Assembly: GCF_000711235.1 (NCBI RefSeq)
Contig: NZ_JOMI01000001.1
Location: forward strand, 496,001 to 560,000
Length of the DNA: 64,000 nt
Direction: 5' to 3'
Origin: Prevotella sp. 10(H)
Lineage (GTDB): Bacteria; Bacteroidota; Bacteroidia; Bacteroidales; Dysgonomonadaceae
Shown here: piece by piece, positions 19,752 through 30,150 of the stretch
Layout: every line of letters begins with the position of its first letter
How positions within the stretch are numbered: the stretch's first letter is position 1
Position numbers and translations under genes: made by a program
The notes under the pieces: generated by a model
Seen by the model: only the letters and a program-made list of their open reading frames with translations
What the model was told of the DNA's origin: nothing
Database searches by the model: none

Positions 19752-22205
19752 ATGAAATACTATTTATTAATATCAATTCTTTCCCTCTTTGCATCTATAG
19801 GCTATTCGCAAACTCCAAGATACGAAGTACTTATAGAAAAGAACTGGAAATTTAGCAAAGGTGATTTCCCCGATGCTAAAAACAACAATTATAATGATAC
19901 GGGCTGGGAAACGGTTACAGTTCCTCACGACTGGGCGATATACGGGCCTTTCGACCGCAAATACGACCTGCAGGAAGTCGCCGTCACACAAAACGGCGAA
20001 CAGGTGGCAACCGTAAAAACGGGGCGTACAGGAGGATTGCCGTATATAGGCACAGGCTGGTACAGAAACAAATTCGATGTAAACAACTTTCAGAAAAAGG
20101 GAACCCGTGTCAATCTGCTTTTCGACGGGGCAATGAGCGAAGCACGTGTATATGTGAACGGGAAAGAAGCTATTTTCTGGCCGTTCGGCTATAACTCATT
20201 TCATTGCGATGTAACGGATTTACTCAATGAGGACGGAAAAGGCAACACACTTGCCGTACGCCTCGAAAACCTGCCCGAGTCGTCGCGCTGGTATCCGGGT
20301 GCGGGACTTTACCGCAATGTACATCTGATAGTTACAGATGAGGTGCATGTGCCTGTATGGGGTACTTATATTACAACTCCTTTTGTATCGAAAGAATACG
20401 CCTCGGTAAACCTGAAAACGGAAATAGAAAACAGCAACGGACAGGATATAAGGATAGTAACTGAAATACTGGATTCGGAAAATAAAGTAATTACAACCAA
20501 AGATAATACCCAAAAGATAAACCATAATAAGCCGTTCGAACAGAATTTTATTGTGAATAATCCACAGCTGTGGTCACCCGAAAATCCATACCTCTACCAT
20601 GCCGTTTCGAAAGTATATGTCGACGGAAAAATGGTGGATGAATACAAAACCCGTTTTGGCATCCGGGATATAAAACTGATTGCCGATAGGGGATTTTTCC
20701 TGAACGGCGAGCGGAGAAAGTTTCAGGGAGTATGCAATCACCATGACCTCGGGCCCTTGGGAGCAGCTGTAAATGTCGCTGCATTGCGCCGCCAACTGAC
20801 TATGCTCAAGGAAATGGGATGCGATGCCATACGTACGGCGCATAATATGCCTGCTCCCGAACTGGTAGAACTGTGTGACGAAATGGGCTTCATGATGATG
20901 ATAGAGCCATTCGACGAATGGGATATCGCCAAGTGTAAAAACGGTTATCACCGCTTCTTCAACGAATGGGCGGAAAAAGATATGGTGAACATGCTGCGCA
21001 ACTACCGTAACAATGCATGCGTAGTGATGTGGAGTATCGGCAACGAAGTGCCTACACAATGCAGCGACGAGGGCTATAAAGTAGCATCGTTACTGCAGGA
21101 TATTTGTCACAGGGAAGACCCTACCCGTCCCGTAACATGCGGAATGGATCAGGTGACCTGTGTGCTGAACAACGGCTTTGCTGCCATGATAGACGTTCCG
21201 GGCCTGAATTACAGGGCGCACCGCTATCTGGAAACGTATGAGAAACTTCCTCAAAATCTTGTTTTAGGCACCGAAACTTCTTCCACTGTAAGTTCGCGCG
21301 GAGTTTACAAATTCCCTGTAGAGAAAAAGGCAGATGCAATATATGACGATCATCAGTCCTCATCATACGACCTCGAATACTGTAGCTGGTCTAACATACC
21401 TGATGAAGATTTTGCCTTGGCAGACGATTACGACTGGACAATGGGGCAGTTTGTTTGGACGGGCTTCGATTATCTGGGAGAACCCTCTCCCTACGATACC
21501 GATGCATGGCCGAATCACAGTTCCATGTTTGGGATTATCGACTTAGCCAGCATCCCTAAAGACCGCTATTACCTGTACAAAAGTATCTGGAATAAGAATG
21601 AAAATACGCTGCATATCCTCCCTCACTGGAACTGGAAAGGACGTGAAGGGCAAAAGACTCCCGTTTTTGTTTACACCAATTATCCTACAGCCGAGTTGTT
21701 TATCAATGGCAAGAGTTACGGAAAGCAAAGCAAGAACGATTCTTCGCTGACAAACCGTTACCGCCTGATGTGGATGGATGCAGTCTATCAACCGGGAGAA
21801 GTAAAGGTAGTGGCTTATAACTCTGAAGGCAAAGCGGTAGCAGAGAAAACAGTGCGTACTGCAGGCGAGCCTTACCGCATAGAATTGACTGCCGACCGCA
21901 TGCAACTCAGTGCCGACGGAAAAGACCTGGCTTATATCAACGTGCGTGTAGTGGATAAAGACGGGAATCTCTGCCCTGCAGATAAACGTATGATAACATT
22001 CTCTGCCAAAGGAAACGGGAAATACAGGGCAGCTGCCAACGGCGACCCAACAAGCCTCGACTTATTTCATTTGCCGCAGATGCCGCTTTTCAGCGGGCAA
22101 CTGACAGCGATAGTACAGGCAGGGGAAAATAAAGGTAAGATAGTGTTTGAAGCAAAGGCCAAAGGCGTTAAGGCGGCAGTGATTGAAATAGAGGTAAAAG
22201 AATAG
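19752..22205 (+). CDS. GH2 beta-galactosidase
   Basis: This 817-residue enzyme removes terminal beta-galactose. It has a signal peptide (1-19, YSQT) and is probably periplasmic. Order: N-terminal sugar-binding jelly roll (about 25-190, with VPHDWAIYGPFD and GTGWYR), Ig-like GH2 domain (about 195-300), the catalytic barrel (about 305-600, GVCNHHDLGPLG), then a DUF4982-like beta domain (NGKSYGKQ..., about 635-705) and a last Ig-like domain. The acid/base is probably Glu432 in WSIGNEVP and the nucleophile Glu508 in LGTETSS. With GH53 it completes galactan breakdown to galactose. It stands behind a 497-base repeat, so it may have its own promoter or depend on read-through. It converges with the next gene, only 5 bases apart. 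Confidence 0.93.
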   Translation: MKYYLLISILSLFASIGYSQTPRYEVLIEKNWKFSKGDFPDAKNNNYNDTGWETVTVPHDWAIYGPFDRKYDLQEVAVTQNGEQVATVKTGRTGGLPYIGTGWYRNKFDVNNFQKKGTRVNLLFDGAMSEARVYVNGKEAIFWPFGYNSFHCDVTDLLNEDGKGNTLAVRLENLPESSRWYPGAGLYRNVHLIVTDEVHVPVWGTYITTPFVSKEYASVNLKTEIENSNGQDIRIVTEILDSENKVITTKDNTQKINHNKPFEQNFIVNNPQLWSPENPYLYHAVSKVYVDGKMVDEYKTRFGIRDIKLIADRGFFLNGERRKFQGVCNHHDLGPLGAAVNVAALRRQLTMLKEMGCDAIRTAHNMPAPELVELCDEMGFMMMIEPFDEWDIAKCKNGYHRFFNEWAEKDMVNMLRNYRNNACVVMWSIGNEVPTQCSDEGYKVASLLQDICHREDPTRPVTCGMDQVTCVLNNGFAAMIDVPGLNYRAHRYLETYEKLPQNLVLGTETSSTVSSRGVYKFPVEKKADAIYDDHQSSSYDLEYCSWSNIPDEDFALADDYDWTMGQFVWTGFDYLGEPSPYDTDAWPNHSSMFGIIDLASIPKDRYYLYKSIWNKNENTLHILPHWNWKGREGQKTPVFVYTNYPTAELFINGKSYGKQSKNDSSLTNRYRLMWMDAVYQPGEVKVVAYNSEGKAVAEKTVRTAGEPYRIELTADRMQLSADGKDLAYINVRVVDKDGNLCPADKRMITFSAKGNGKYRAAANGDPTSLDLFHLPQMPLFSGQLTAIVQAGENKGKIVFEAKAKGVKAAVIEIEVKE

Positions 22206-22210
22206 CGCGA

Positions 22211-22894
22211 TCATCTATACTGCCAAAACAACCCTTTGTCGAATGCAGTCCATACACACGCCTTTTGACCTGCCGCTTTCAGGGCATCATTTGCCCATGA
22301 GTTGCAGGTATAAAACAAGCTATAGCGGCCTTTTGCTTCATAAAAGGCATCGGAATCACCATAGTTTGCATCTGTTTTGATATTGATGAAATCTCCGGCC
22401 GCGTCTGTCTGGAACTTGGCTGTGATAAAGTCGATCAGCCTCCGGTACTGATCGTCATTGATGCGTATTTCCTTACATCTGTCGCCATCTGTCATCGTAT
22501 GATAGAAAGTGGTATGCATAGCCGTCGTATTGATTCCGAAGACGGCTTTGAAGGCCACGGAGAATTTAAGTTGCGACCATGTAGGCGTGTCGAGATAGAA
22601 CCCTTTATCTCCCCAGCCAATTGCCAAATAAGCATAGGTTGTATCCTTGGAGACGGTATTTGAGTACTTTATCTTTTCACTCCAGTCTATTTGTGCACTT
22701 TTTACGGGAACGACTATATCAGTGTGGTCGCCATTGGTAATAATGTATATCGTTATATCGGGGTTTTCCGTAATTTCTCCTGCAACGGGTATTCTGGACA
22801 GACAGAACTCCACAATAAGGTAGAGGACTACAAAGCCGAGAAAAGATAGCAGGAATATTTTTAATACATGGAGAATCTTTTTTATGTAAACCAT
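22211..22894 (-). CDS. DUF2459 / TIGR02117 family membrane-anchored protein
   Basis: This 227-residue protein has one N-terminal transmembrane helix (about 8-30) followed by a globular extracytoplasmic domain. Features such as ITNGDHTDIVVPV, LAIGWGDKGFYLDTPTW and YNTCN-like FYTCNSWANDALK fit the DUF2459 family, whose function is unknown although the conserved His/Cys/Asn pattern suggests a papain-like fold (inference). Family members are about this length. The gene is unrelated to the flanking PULs by content and ends 5 bases from the converging GH2 gene with no room for a terminator. Confidence 0.75.
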   Translation of the reverse strand: MVYIKKILHVLKIFLLSFLGFVVLYLIVEFCLSRIPVAGEITENPDITIYIITNGDHTDIVVPVKSAQIDWSEKIKYSNTVSKDTTYAYLAIGWGDKGFYLDTPTWSQLKFSVAFKAVFGINTTAMHTTFYHTMTDGDRCKEIRINDDQYRRLIDFITAKFQTDAAGDFINIKTDANYGDSDAFYEAKGRYSLFYTCNSWANDALKAAGQKACVWTAFDKGLFWQYR

Positions 22895-22997
22895 ATTCTA
22901 TAATAATTCATTAGATATCATGAACTAAAACAAAACATGCTTGTAATGGTTCATATATATGAAACCGGAATAAATGAAGGGAGTAATAATTATAGTT

Positions 22998-23255
22998 ATG
23001 GTAAACAATATAGTACAAAAGCACTTCGAAGTAGAAGTATGTAAATACGCGGAAGAAGATCTGCAGAAAGTAAAAGACAGGCTTAATGAAATAGACAGCC
23101 ATATTGAATTAGAGGAAATCGGAAACTGCCCCGATTGCAATAACCCTAAAATAAAGGTCACATATCTTGAGGAAGAAGACAAGAACGAGCTGGAACGAAC
23201 GATAGTGGATACGTTTCAGTTTTCGAAATTGTGGAGAGAATGCATATCAGAATAA
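22998..23255 (+). CDS. Small acidic hypothetical protein
   Basis: The open frame begins at ATG 22974, but ATG 22998 is preferred because an AAGGGAG-like ribosome site (about 22976-22982) precedes it and the upstream residues are only hydrophobic filler. The product has 85 residues, is rich in Glu, Asp and Lys, mostly helical by composition, and contains a CPDC pair near residue 45 (GNCPDCNNP) plus two other Cys; the pair could bind a metal. No family is recognised. It is transcribed divergently from the DUF2459 gene and faces the UPF0158-like gene. Confidence 0.5.
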   Translation: MVNNIVQKHFEVEVCKYAEEDLQKVKDRLNEIDSHIELEEIGNCPDCNNPKIKVTYLEEEDKNELERTIVDTFQFSKLWRECISE

Positions 23256-23309
23256 TGTGCCTTATACGGTATTATTCTGATATACTGCATTTTCAGGAAC
23301 TACGATAGT

Positions 23310-23993
23310 TTACACATCGTATATTTCGTTATTCGAATCGGTGTGCCGTCTTATAGTATCTGACAACTGGCTTTTTACATAAGCCTCGATTTCGTTTCTC
23401 AGGAATACATTCCAATCAAGTGTTTTGCCTGTCCTTTCCAATATGGCAGGAAACAGGTTGAACAGTTCCGCCTCGTCCGGAAAGTCTTCGAGTTGCGACT
23501 GCAGTTTCTGATCGTTGAGGCTAGTTATGAAATCATCGATCCTGTTCATCATATCATCCCTGCTGAAAGGTTCGAAACGGATATAGTTGTCCCACTGGGT
23601 ATAGTTGAGCCCAAACTCGTCGATCATATCATCGTTTTGCTCGGCATATTCAGAATCGGACATGCCGAGAGTGCCCTCATCGGCAACCTGTTCTATTTCC
23701 AGCGTTTCGGGGTTAAGGAAGCATACGTATCCGTTGAAAACAGATTCTGTTATTTGCTCCACTATACTCTCGTATTCAAACGGTATCTCCAAAGCTTCAT
23801 TGCGGTTCTCATTTATGCTGAGTGAATCATCCAGATCATCCAAGTCGTCTGTATTATCCTGTGGAAGCTCCCCGTAATACTGGTCTACCTTTCTGTCGGT
23901 AATGCTCTGTGCCCCTGCTTGAGTATTATCTACTGTGTCGGGTGAAGTCGTACCCGGCATATTCTCCGGGGTTTTATCTTTATCTGCTGACAT
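23310..23993 (-). CDS. UPF0158-like acidic cytoplasmic protein
   Basis: This 227-residue protein has a low-complexity, Asp/Thr-rich N-terminus (1-65, with DDLDDLDDS) and a folded part from about 70. The segments GYVCFLNPETLEIEQV, IRFEPFSRDDMMNRIDDFI, LQSQLEDF and DWNVFLRNEIEAYV follow the layout of UPF0158 proteins, whose function is unknown. There is no signal peptide. It lies downstream of the SusD gene of the second pair, but on its own after a terminator and with about 110 bases between. No role in glycan use is indicated. Confidence 0.6.
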   Translation of the reverse strand: MSADKDKTPENMPGTTSPDTVDNTQAGAQSITDRKVDQYYGELPQDNTDDLDDLDDSLSINENRNEALEIPFEYESIVEQITESVFNGYVCFLNPETLEIEQVADEGTLGMSDSEYAEQNDDMIDEFGLNYTQWDNYIRFEPFSRDDMMNRIDDFITSLNDQKLQSQLEDFPDEAELFNLFPAILERTGKTLDWNVFLRNEIEAYVKSQLSDTIRRHTDSNNEIYDV

Positions 23994-24101
23994 AATCCTG
24001 AGTTTAATTATTAATACTATAATAACTGTAAACCAAGATGACTACGTAAAAGTTTTAAAATCGAATGTTAATAAAAGATGATAATTACAATAAATAAGCA
24101 G

Positions 24102-24138
24102 AGGGGGAAGAACCCTCTTTTGCGAAGATCTTCCCCCT
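24102..24138 (-). terminator. Terminator of the second SusC/SusD operon
   Basis: Perfect 10-bp arms AGGGGGAAGA (24102-24111) and TCTTCCCCCT (24129-24138) lie 25 bases after the SusD stop. On the minus strand a moderately T-rich stretch follows. Confidence 0.65.
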
Positions 24139-24162
24139 ACTCCCAGTATAAACCCTTCTTTA

Positions 24163-25728
24163 TTAATAACCCGGATTTTGTGTCAAATCTTTATTTATAT
24201 TCATTTCCCTGTAAGGTATTGGGAACAACAGATAAATATTTTTGAAAGCATTTGCCGGAAGTTCAAATCTATCCGACGGAGCATAGTTTGCAATATCATT
24301 TTTCAGTTCCACTGCATATGCTTTGATCGTTTCTTCTGCATTGCCGTATCTCAACAGATCGTACCAGCGATGATTTTCAAATGCCAGTTCGCGGCGGCGC
24401 TCGGCAGCTACCGATTCTGCAGTAGGTGCAACCGGATCCAGACCTGCTCTGGCACGTACTTTATTCATGTGAGGTTGTGCCTCTCCGGCTTTGCCTTGTT
24501 CAACCAGACATTCCGACAATAACAATAGCGCATCGGCATAGCGATAAACCGGCCAGTTGTCGTTGTTGTTGAATTCCTTCAATTGCTTATGCAGATACTT
24601 TCTGATGAACGGCCTTGCAATTTCGCCTGCATTAAGCGGATCTCCCAGATTACCAACTCTGTCGTATACCATAGCATCGTTGGCATCTACCGGCGTACCT
24701 ATAATAATTCCGATAGTCGCGTTGAGGCGCTTGTCGGCCGGATCATATGTTCTTATCAATGACTGAGTAGGGGTATTCCATCCACCTCTTTCTTTGATAT
24801 CTCCTTTGTCAGGGATATTAGTTGCAATAGATGAATTGCTGGTTCTTGGCAGGAATTCGTAAATGATATCATTTTGCAGGCTAACATCACCGGCCAGATA
24901 TTGTACTTCGAATATAGACTCTATACCGTTTTTCTTATCCGGATCGAATGCATCTGCATATTCAGGCATCAGGTCGTAACCCATAGTAAGGATGTCTTTC
25001 AGTTGCTTTTCGGCTTCAGCGTAGTCACGCGTAGGTTTTGTCATCAGCACATAAGCGTAAAGCATCTTGGCTGCACCTTTTGTAGCATGCCCCGATTGTT
25101 GTTTGATGTCGTTGAATTTAACTACCGGCAAATAATCTACTGCAGTTTTAACGTCATCGATAATCGCTGCATATACGTCGTCCACAGATGCGCGGCCTCT
25201 GAAAGCATTTGTTGAACTGGTAACCTGTGTAAGCTGTAATGGAACACCACCGTAAAGCTGTACCAGATGGAAATAATAGAAAGCCCTTAGAAACTTAGCC
25301 TGACCTATTATCGATTTTTTAAACCCATCAGATAATGCGGCTCCGTCGATATAGTCCAGAATAGCATTTGTACGGGCGATACCTTCATAGCATCTTGTCC
25401 ACATAGTAGCAACCCTATCATTTGCATCATTCAGCATAAAGTCGGCTATTTCTTTGCGATAGAAGTTTGCATGTCCCTGATCAGTGGCGTAGTACATATA
25501 ATGAGCATTATCGGAATGCATTTCCAACATTACATAAGCTTTGTTGTCAGATCCGTACAACGGGCGCAATGTAGAATAAGCTCCGTTGATGGCCTGCGTA
25601 AAATCAGATTCGGTTTTGTAAAATGATGAGCCTGTTATAGAATCTTCGGGAAATTTATCCAAAAAATCAGAGCACGAACCGAATATGAGTGAAATAATAA
25701 ATATTGTGATTATTTTTTTCATGTTCAA
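24163..25728 (-). CDS. SusD-like glycan-binding lipoprotein (second pair)
   Basis: This 521-residue lipoprotein has a signal with lipobox FGSC followed by the common SusD start SDFLDKFPEDSITG. The hallmark helix is IGQAKFLRAFYYFHLVQLYGGVPL, and the C-terminal part has YRYADALLLLSECLVEQGK and LFPIPYREMNINKDLTQNPGY. It follows SusC by 20 bases. No glycoside hydrolase, lyase, sulfatase or regulator accompanies this pair within the window, so the glycan cannot be predicted and digestion would have to be by enzymes encoded elsewhere. Confidence 0.95.
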   Translation of the reverse strand: MNMKKIITIFIISLIFGSCSDFLDKFPEDSITGSSFYKTESDFTQAINGAYSTLRPLYGSDNKAYVMLEMHSDNAHYMYYATDQGHANFYRKEIADFMLNDANDRVATMWTRCYEGIARTNAILDYIDGAALSDGFKKSIIGQAKFLRAFYYFHLVQLYGGVPLQLTQVTSSTNAFRGRASVDDVYAAIIDDVKTAVDYLPVVKFNDIKQQSGHATKGAAKMLYAYVLMTKPTRDYAEAEKQLKDILTMGYDLMPEYADAFDPDKKNGIESIFEVQYLAGDVSLQNDIIYEFLPRTSNSSIATNIPDKGDIKERGGWNTPTQSLIRTYDPADKRLNATIGIIIGTPVDANDAMVYDRVGNLGDPLNAGEIARPFIRKYLHKQLKEFNNNDNWPVYRYADALLLLSECLVEQGKAGEAQPHMNKVRARAGLDPVAPTAESVAAERRRELAFENHRWYDLLRYGNAEETIKAYAVELKNDIANYAPSDRFELPANAFKNIYLLFPIPYREMNINKDLTQNPGY

Positions 25729-25748
25729 AATATTATTGATTTATACAC

Positions 25749-28700
25749 TTAAAACGTAATATTACAACCCAGACTGAATGTACGCGGCACAGGATACGTA
25801 GTTCTGTCTACCCCCATTCCGTTCCACTTCAAATCGTTATTGGTGCTTATTTCAGGATTGGTACCCGGATAATCGGTAAAGATAGCTACTTGCTGAGCTG
25901 AGAAATAAAGACGCGCTTTGCTGATATATTTATTAGGCTTTAGAGGCACATTGTATCCGAATGTGATATTCTTAATAGCCAGATGTGAGGCGCTGTATAC
26001 CCAGTCGGATTGATTTGCTCTGGACAGTTCTGTAGTGTTTTTTTGAGTGCTCGGTATTTTGCCGTTACCCGGATTCTCAGGAGAACGCCAGCGGTCTTTC
26101 ACTACTTTCAATACATTGAATACCCCGTCGAGATTGAGTGTATTCTGATATGCAGCAAGGAAAATATCACCACCGATTTGTCCTGTCAATAATACGCTAA
26201 GATCAAAATTTTTCCATTTGAATTCATTAGTTATACCAAAAGTCACATCCGGGTTAGGATCACCTATTACCGTCATGTCATTCTTGTCTATTATTCCGTC
26301 AGGCACACCGTTAGGTCCACTGATATCTTTCATACGCGCAGTACCCACTTTCGATTTACTGTGTTTTGGCTGGCTGTCGAATTCCGCCTGATTCATATAT
26401 ACACCATCGGATATATAACCCATAAATACTCCTATAGGACGACCAACTTCCAATCTGTTGAACTGACCCCATTCATCATATCCGCCAATAGGCGTATTGT
26501 TTGTACTTAGTTCTAATACCTCATTTTTAGGTATTGTTACATTCAAATTCGTTTTCCATGTGAAATCGCCTACAAGATTGCGTGATTCCAAAGTAAGTTC
26601 ATGTCCCCATGCTTTGAATTTTCCCAGATTCGCTTTTATCTGACCAAATCCGGATGACCACGGAATATCGATCTGATAAAGCATACCGTCTGTTGTCTTA
26701 GTATAATAGTCGTACATGAAGAACAGGCGGTCGTTGAAGAATCCGAAATCCAGACCTAAGTCGAATTGTTTAGTTTCTTCCCATGTCAGTTCACGGTTTC
26801 CAATATTAGTAGGAACCTTACCCGAAGCAATGGCGCCGTTGAAAACATAATTGCTGTTACCTATCTGGGTTATATGTTCGTAGTTTCCGAATTCATAGTT
26901 ACCGGTGATACCGTAACTGGCCCTGATTTTAAAATAGTTCATTGTTCTGCTCAACGGTTTCATAAACGATTCTTCTGAAACGAGCCATCCTGCCGATGCA
27001 GACGGGAAGTTTGCCCACTTACTTCCGGCACCGAATCTCGAACTACCGTCGCGTCTGATATTACCCTGAATCATATAGCGGTCTTTGAAGCTATAGTCTA
27101 CACGGCCGGTCAATGAAGATACTGTCCATGCAGTTACACCTGTGTCACCTGTTCGGGTAGCTGCGGCATGTACCCATTTTACAGCATCGTCCGGATAATC
27201 GCTACCACTCAGTGCTCCTCTTTCCCAATGATATTCCTGTGCAGAATAACCGGCCAACAGGCTCAGGCTATGGTCGCCGAATGTTTTATCATAAGTTAAA
27301 AGGTTTTCCATATTCCAGTTGTAGTAAAACTCAGTGTTGTACTGTCCGCCGGGTTTTCCCGGAGGTGCTGAATTCCACCCCCCTGCCGAAGTAGAAGGTG
27401 TCCATACGTTTTGCTGTCTGTTGCCCAAATCGATACCTATCTGAAATTTATACTTAATACCGTTCCAGATATCTACATCGGCAAAAGCATTAGTAAGTAA
27501 AGTAAATACCCTGTATTTGTCTTCATATTCGTTTACTCTTCTTAGCCAGTTCACCTGGTCGAACATTCCCGGAGAATATAGCGCTATTTTAAGATCGCCG
27601 TTATCATCGTAAGGAGTCTGGCAAGGGTCGGCTATAAGGGCACCACTCAGGATATTTCGGTCACCATCGGTATTCCCATTGCGATAGAGTTGCAGCATAG
27701 GAGCTACATTCAGTCCTATCTTAATTTTATCATTTACTTTATAGTCGTTATTTGAACGAAGTGTAATACGTTGGAATTGTGAGTTCTTAACAATTCCTTT
27801 CTGATTGAAATATCCAATTGTAGACATGCTGGTAAACTTGTCTGTACCTCCGGTTATACCTACACTGTATGACTGTATAGTTCCGGTTCGCGTCATCAGC
27901 TTATACCAGTTAGTACCTTCGCCATATTCCTCGGGATTCTGATACATTTCAGGAATTCCGTCACTAGCCGGCCTGTCTCCCCACTTTATTGCATCTTCGT
28001 AATATTCTTTTTTGAATTGTGCAAATTCGCGTGCATTCATTACATCCATTTCCTTAGTGCCTGACAATGACTGAATACCATAGCTGGCATTTAAAGTCAC
28101 AGTTGTTTTCCCTACCTTACCTCTTTTGGTTGTGATCAGGATAACACCGTTAGCCGCACGTGAACCGTAAAGTGATGTTGCAGCGGCATCTTTCAATACA
28201 GAGAAGCTTTCGATTTCATCAGGGTTGATGTTATTCAATCCTGTAGAGAAAGGCATTCCGTCGAGAACAATCAAAGGCTGGCTACCACTACCCAAGGAAG
28301 CAGCACCACGAACCCTGAAAGCCATTCCCTGACCGGGTATACCCGAAGCCTGGCTTACCTGCACTCCGGCAATCTGTCCTTGTAGCTTTTGTGCAACCTG
28401 TCCTACAGGCAAATCAGCCAAAGCATCAGCTTTGATATTTGTTATAGCGCCTGTTACTTTACTTTTCTTCTGTGTACCATAACTCACCACAATTACTTCA
28501 TCGAGCAGTTGCGCGTCTTCAGCTAATGTAACATCAATTGTAGTTTGTGATCCCACAACAATTTCCTGAGTCTTAAACCCAATAAATGAGAAAACCAATA
28601 TGGCATTATCATTCGGAACTGTTATTCTATACTGTCCGTCTACATCGGTAAGAACACCTGTTGTAGTGCCTTTTACAGTAACGGCCACACCGATTACGGG

Positions 28701-28922
28701 CTCTCTGTTACCATCGACAACTACACCGGTAATTGTTTTCTCTTGCTGTTCTGATTTTTCACCGGAAGCAGTCGTCACATCGTTGGTATTATTAGAATAC
28801 GCAGCGACCGGAATGCCCATTAAACCGATAAAAACAAGTATACATGCGATTCTCATAGGTAAAAAGAGTCGTCCTGTTCTCTTTCTGATGAAAGAGAAAA
28901 AATTAAGTGAAATAATTCTCAT
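25749..28922 (-). CDS. SusC-like TonB-dependent transporter (second pair)
   Basis: This 1057-residue outer-membrane importer has a long positively charged N-region and a hydrophobic signal (about 23-42), a CarboxypepD_reg domain (about 62-135, ITGVVVDGNREPVIGVAV), a TonB-box-like VVSYGTQKKSKVTG, a plug (FRVRGAASLGSGSQPLIVLDG) and a barrel ending TFSLGCNITF. No STN domain is present. I find no TAnnTTTG box between the start codon and the terminator at 29041-29081. Its expression therefore probably depends on read-through from the leader with the AG tract, see 29026-29355. Cargo is unknown. Confidence 0.95.
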   Translation of the reverse strand: MRIISLNFFSFIRKRTGRLFLPMRIACILVFIGLMGIPVAAYSNNTNDVTTASGEKSEQQEKTITGVVVDGNREPVIGVAVTVKGTTTGVLTDVDGQYRITVPNDNAILVFSFIGFKTQEIVVGSQTTIDVTLAEDAQLLDEVIVVSYGTQKKSKVTGAITNIKADALADLPVGQVAQKLQGQIAGVQVSQASGIPGQGMAFRVRGAASLGSGSQPLIVLDGMPFSTGLNNINPDEIESFSVLKDAAATSLYGSRAANGVILITTKRGKVGKTTVTLNASYGIQSLSGTKEMDVMNAREFAQFKKEYYEDAIKWGDRPASDGIPEMYQNPEEYGEGTNWYKLMTRTGTIQSYSVGITGGTDKFTSMSTIGYFNQKGIVKNSQFQRITLRSNNDYKVNDKIKIGLNVAPMLQLYRNGNTDGDRNILSGALIADPCQTPYDDNGDLKIALYSPGMFDQVNWLRRVNEYEDKYRVFTLLTNAFADVDIWNGIKYKFQIGIDLGNRQQNVWTPSTSAGGWNSAPPGKPGGQYNTEFYYNWNMENLLTYDKTFGDHSLSLLAGYSAQEYHWERGALSGSDYPDDAVKWVHAAATRTGDTGVTAWTVSSLTGRVDYSFKDRYMIQGNIRRDGSSRFGAGSKWANFPSASAGWLVSEESFMKPLSRTMNYFKIRASYGITGNYEFGNYEHITQIGNSNYVFNGAIASGKVPTNIGNRELTWEETKQFDLGLDFGFFNDRLFFMYDYYTKTTDGMLYQIDIPWSSGFGQIKANLGKFKAWGHELTLESRNLVGDFTWKTNLNVTIPKNEVLELSTNNTPIGGYDEWGQFNRLEVGRPIGVFMGYISDGVYMNQAEFDSQPKHSKSKVGTARMKDISGPNGVPDGIIDKNDMTVIGDPNPDVTFGITNEFKWKNFDLSVLLTGQIGGDIFLAAYQNTLNLDGVFNVLKVVKDRWRSPENPGNGKIPSTQKNTTELSRANQSDWVYSASHLAIKNITFGYNVPLKPNKYISKARLYFSAQQVAIFTDYPGTNPEISTNNDLKWNGMGVDRTTYPVPRTFSLGCNITF

Positions 28923-29025
28923 ACTTTTGATTTTAGGGTTAAAAGATTTTTTGTTCGTTAGTTTGAATTTTCATTGTGATTTGATTTTCATTTGGTAGTA
29001 CGATTTTTCATAGAGATTGTTTAGT

Positions 29026-29313
<288 letters not shown>

Positions 29314-29347
29314 TAAATACGTGTTATTTAAGATTAAAATACATTAA

Positions 29348-29355
29348 CAAAAGTA
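29348..29355 (-). promoter_or_regulatory. Candidate -7 box of the SusC leader
   Basis: On the minus strand TACTTTTG matches TAnnTTTG. It lies about 115 bases before the AG tract, the same layout as the boxes at 37875 and 40903. From here to 29683 the sequence is AT-rich and I see no other feature. Confidence 0.5.
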
Positions 29356-29683
29356 AGTGATAATATTTAGTACGGATTGTAAAAAATGATATTAAAGTTT
29401 AAATATTTGATAGTAATTTCAGATAACTCCTTTTTCTCAGAAAGAACATAACTATTTACATACCAATACATTAAATTAATTTTCAAGAATAAAAATTATA
29501 AAAAACACTACTTTTAAATCATTGATTGACAAATCAATGCGTCAATTTGAACCCTATAATTTAGGGCATGTATATTAACAGTATTTTCCATAAACAGTAT
29601 AATTTTCTTAATTATTGTAATGAAAAAGTTCCGAATTTTTGTAGCTTTAGAGAATTGGTTACATACCTATTATTATATACAAT

Positions 29684-30052
29684 ATGAAAATCTGGAAATA
29701 CAGCGGAATATTTTTGATTATCACAGGGATAATCCACACGGCAGTGGCTATCCTTTTAGGAAAGGACAGCTATACTGAGATGATAAAGGGAGGATTATAT
29801 AACAGTGTAAACGATGATTTTACACGGGGTTTTGCTTTCTGGTTCTTTATCTGCGGCCTGTTGGTTATGATGCTCGGATATCTGGCTCATATATTTATCA
29901 GGGAAACAGGGAAGCCGTTACCTGCGTTTTTAGGTTACTTCCTGCTTGTTGCATCTATTATCGGTTGCATTATCGAGCCGGTTTCAGGCTTCTGGCTGTT
30001 CTTACCGCAGGCATTAATTATAATCATAGCTGCAAGAAAACGGGCAAACTAG
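29684..30052 (+). CDS. DUF6463-like small membrane protein
   Basis: This 122-residue protein consists of four transmembrane helices (about 5-26, 48-69, 78-97 and 101-117), with a short periplasmic or cytoplasmic loop after the first. The start MKIWKYSGIFLIITGIIHT and the FTRGFAFWFFICGLLVMMLG segment are typical of the DUF6463 family of unknown function. It stands alone, divergent from the SusC leader, and ends at a hairpin shared with the converging DUF493 gene. Confidence 0.7.
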   Translation: MKIWKYSGIFLIITGIIHTAVAILLGKDSYTEMIKGGLYNSVNDDFTRGFAFWFFICGLLVMMLGYLAHIFIRETGKPLPAFLGYFLLVASIIGCIIEPVSGFWLFLPQALIIIIAARKRAN

Positions 30053-30077
30053 AATATCTGTTTTATATAAAGACACA

Positions 30078-30107
30078 AACGCTTCCGGATATAAATTCGG
30101 AAGCGTT
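30078..30107. terminator. Hairpin between converging genes
   Basis: A perfect 10-bp stem (AACGCTTCCG 30078-30087, CGGAAGCGTT 30098-30107) lies between the DUF6463-like and DUF493 genes, with T-rich sequence on both sides. Confidence 0.7.
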
Positions 30108-30150
30108 CATTGTTTATTAATTAAAATAAATAATTAATAGCGGTAATATT

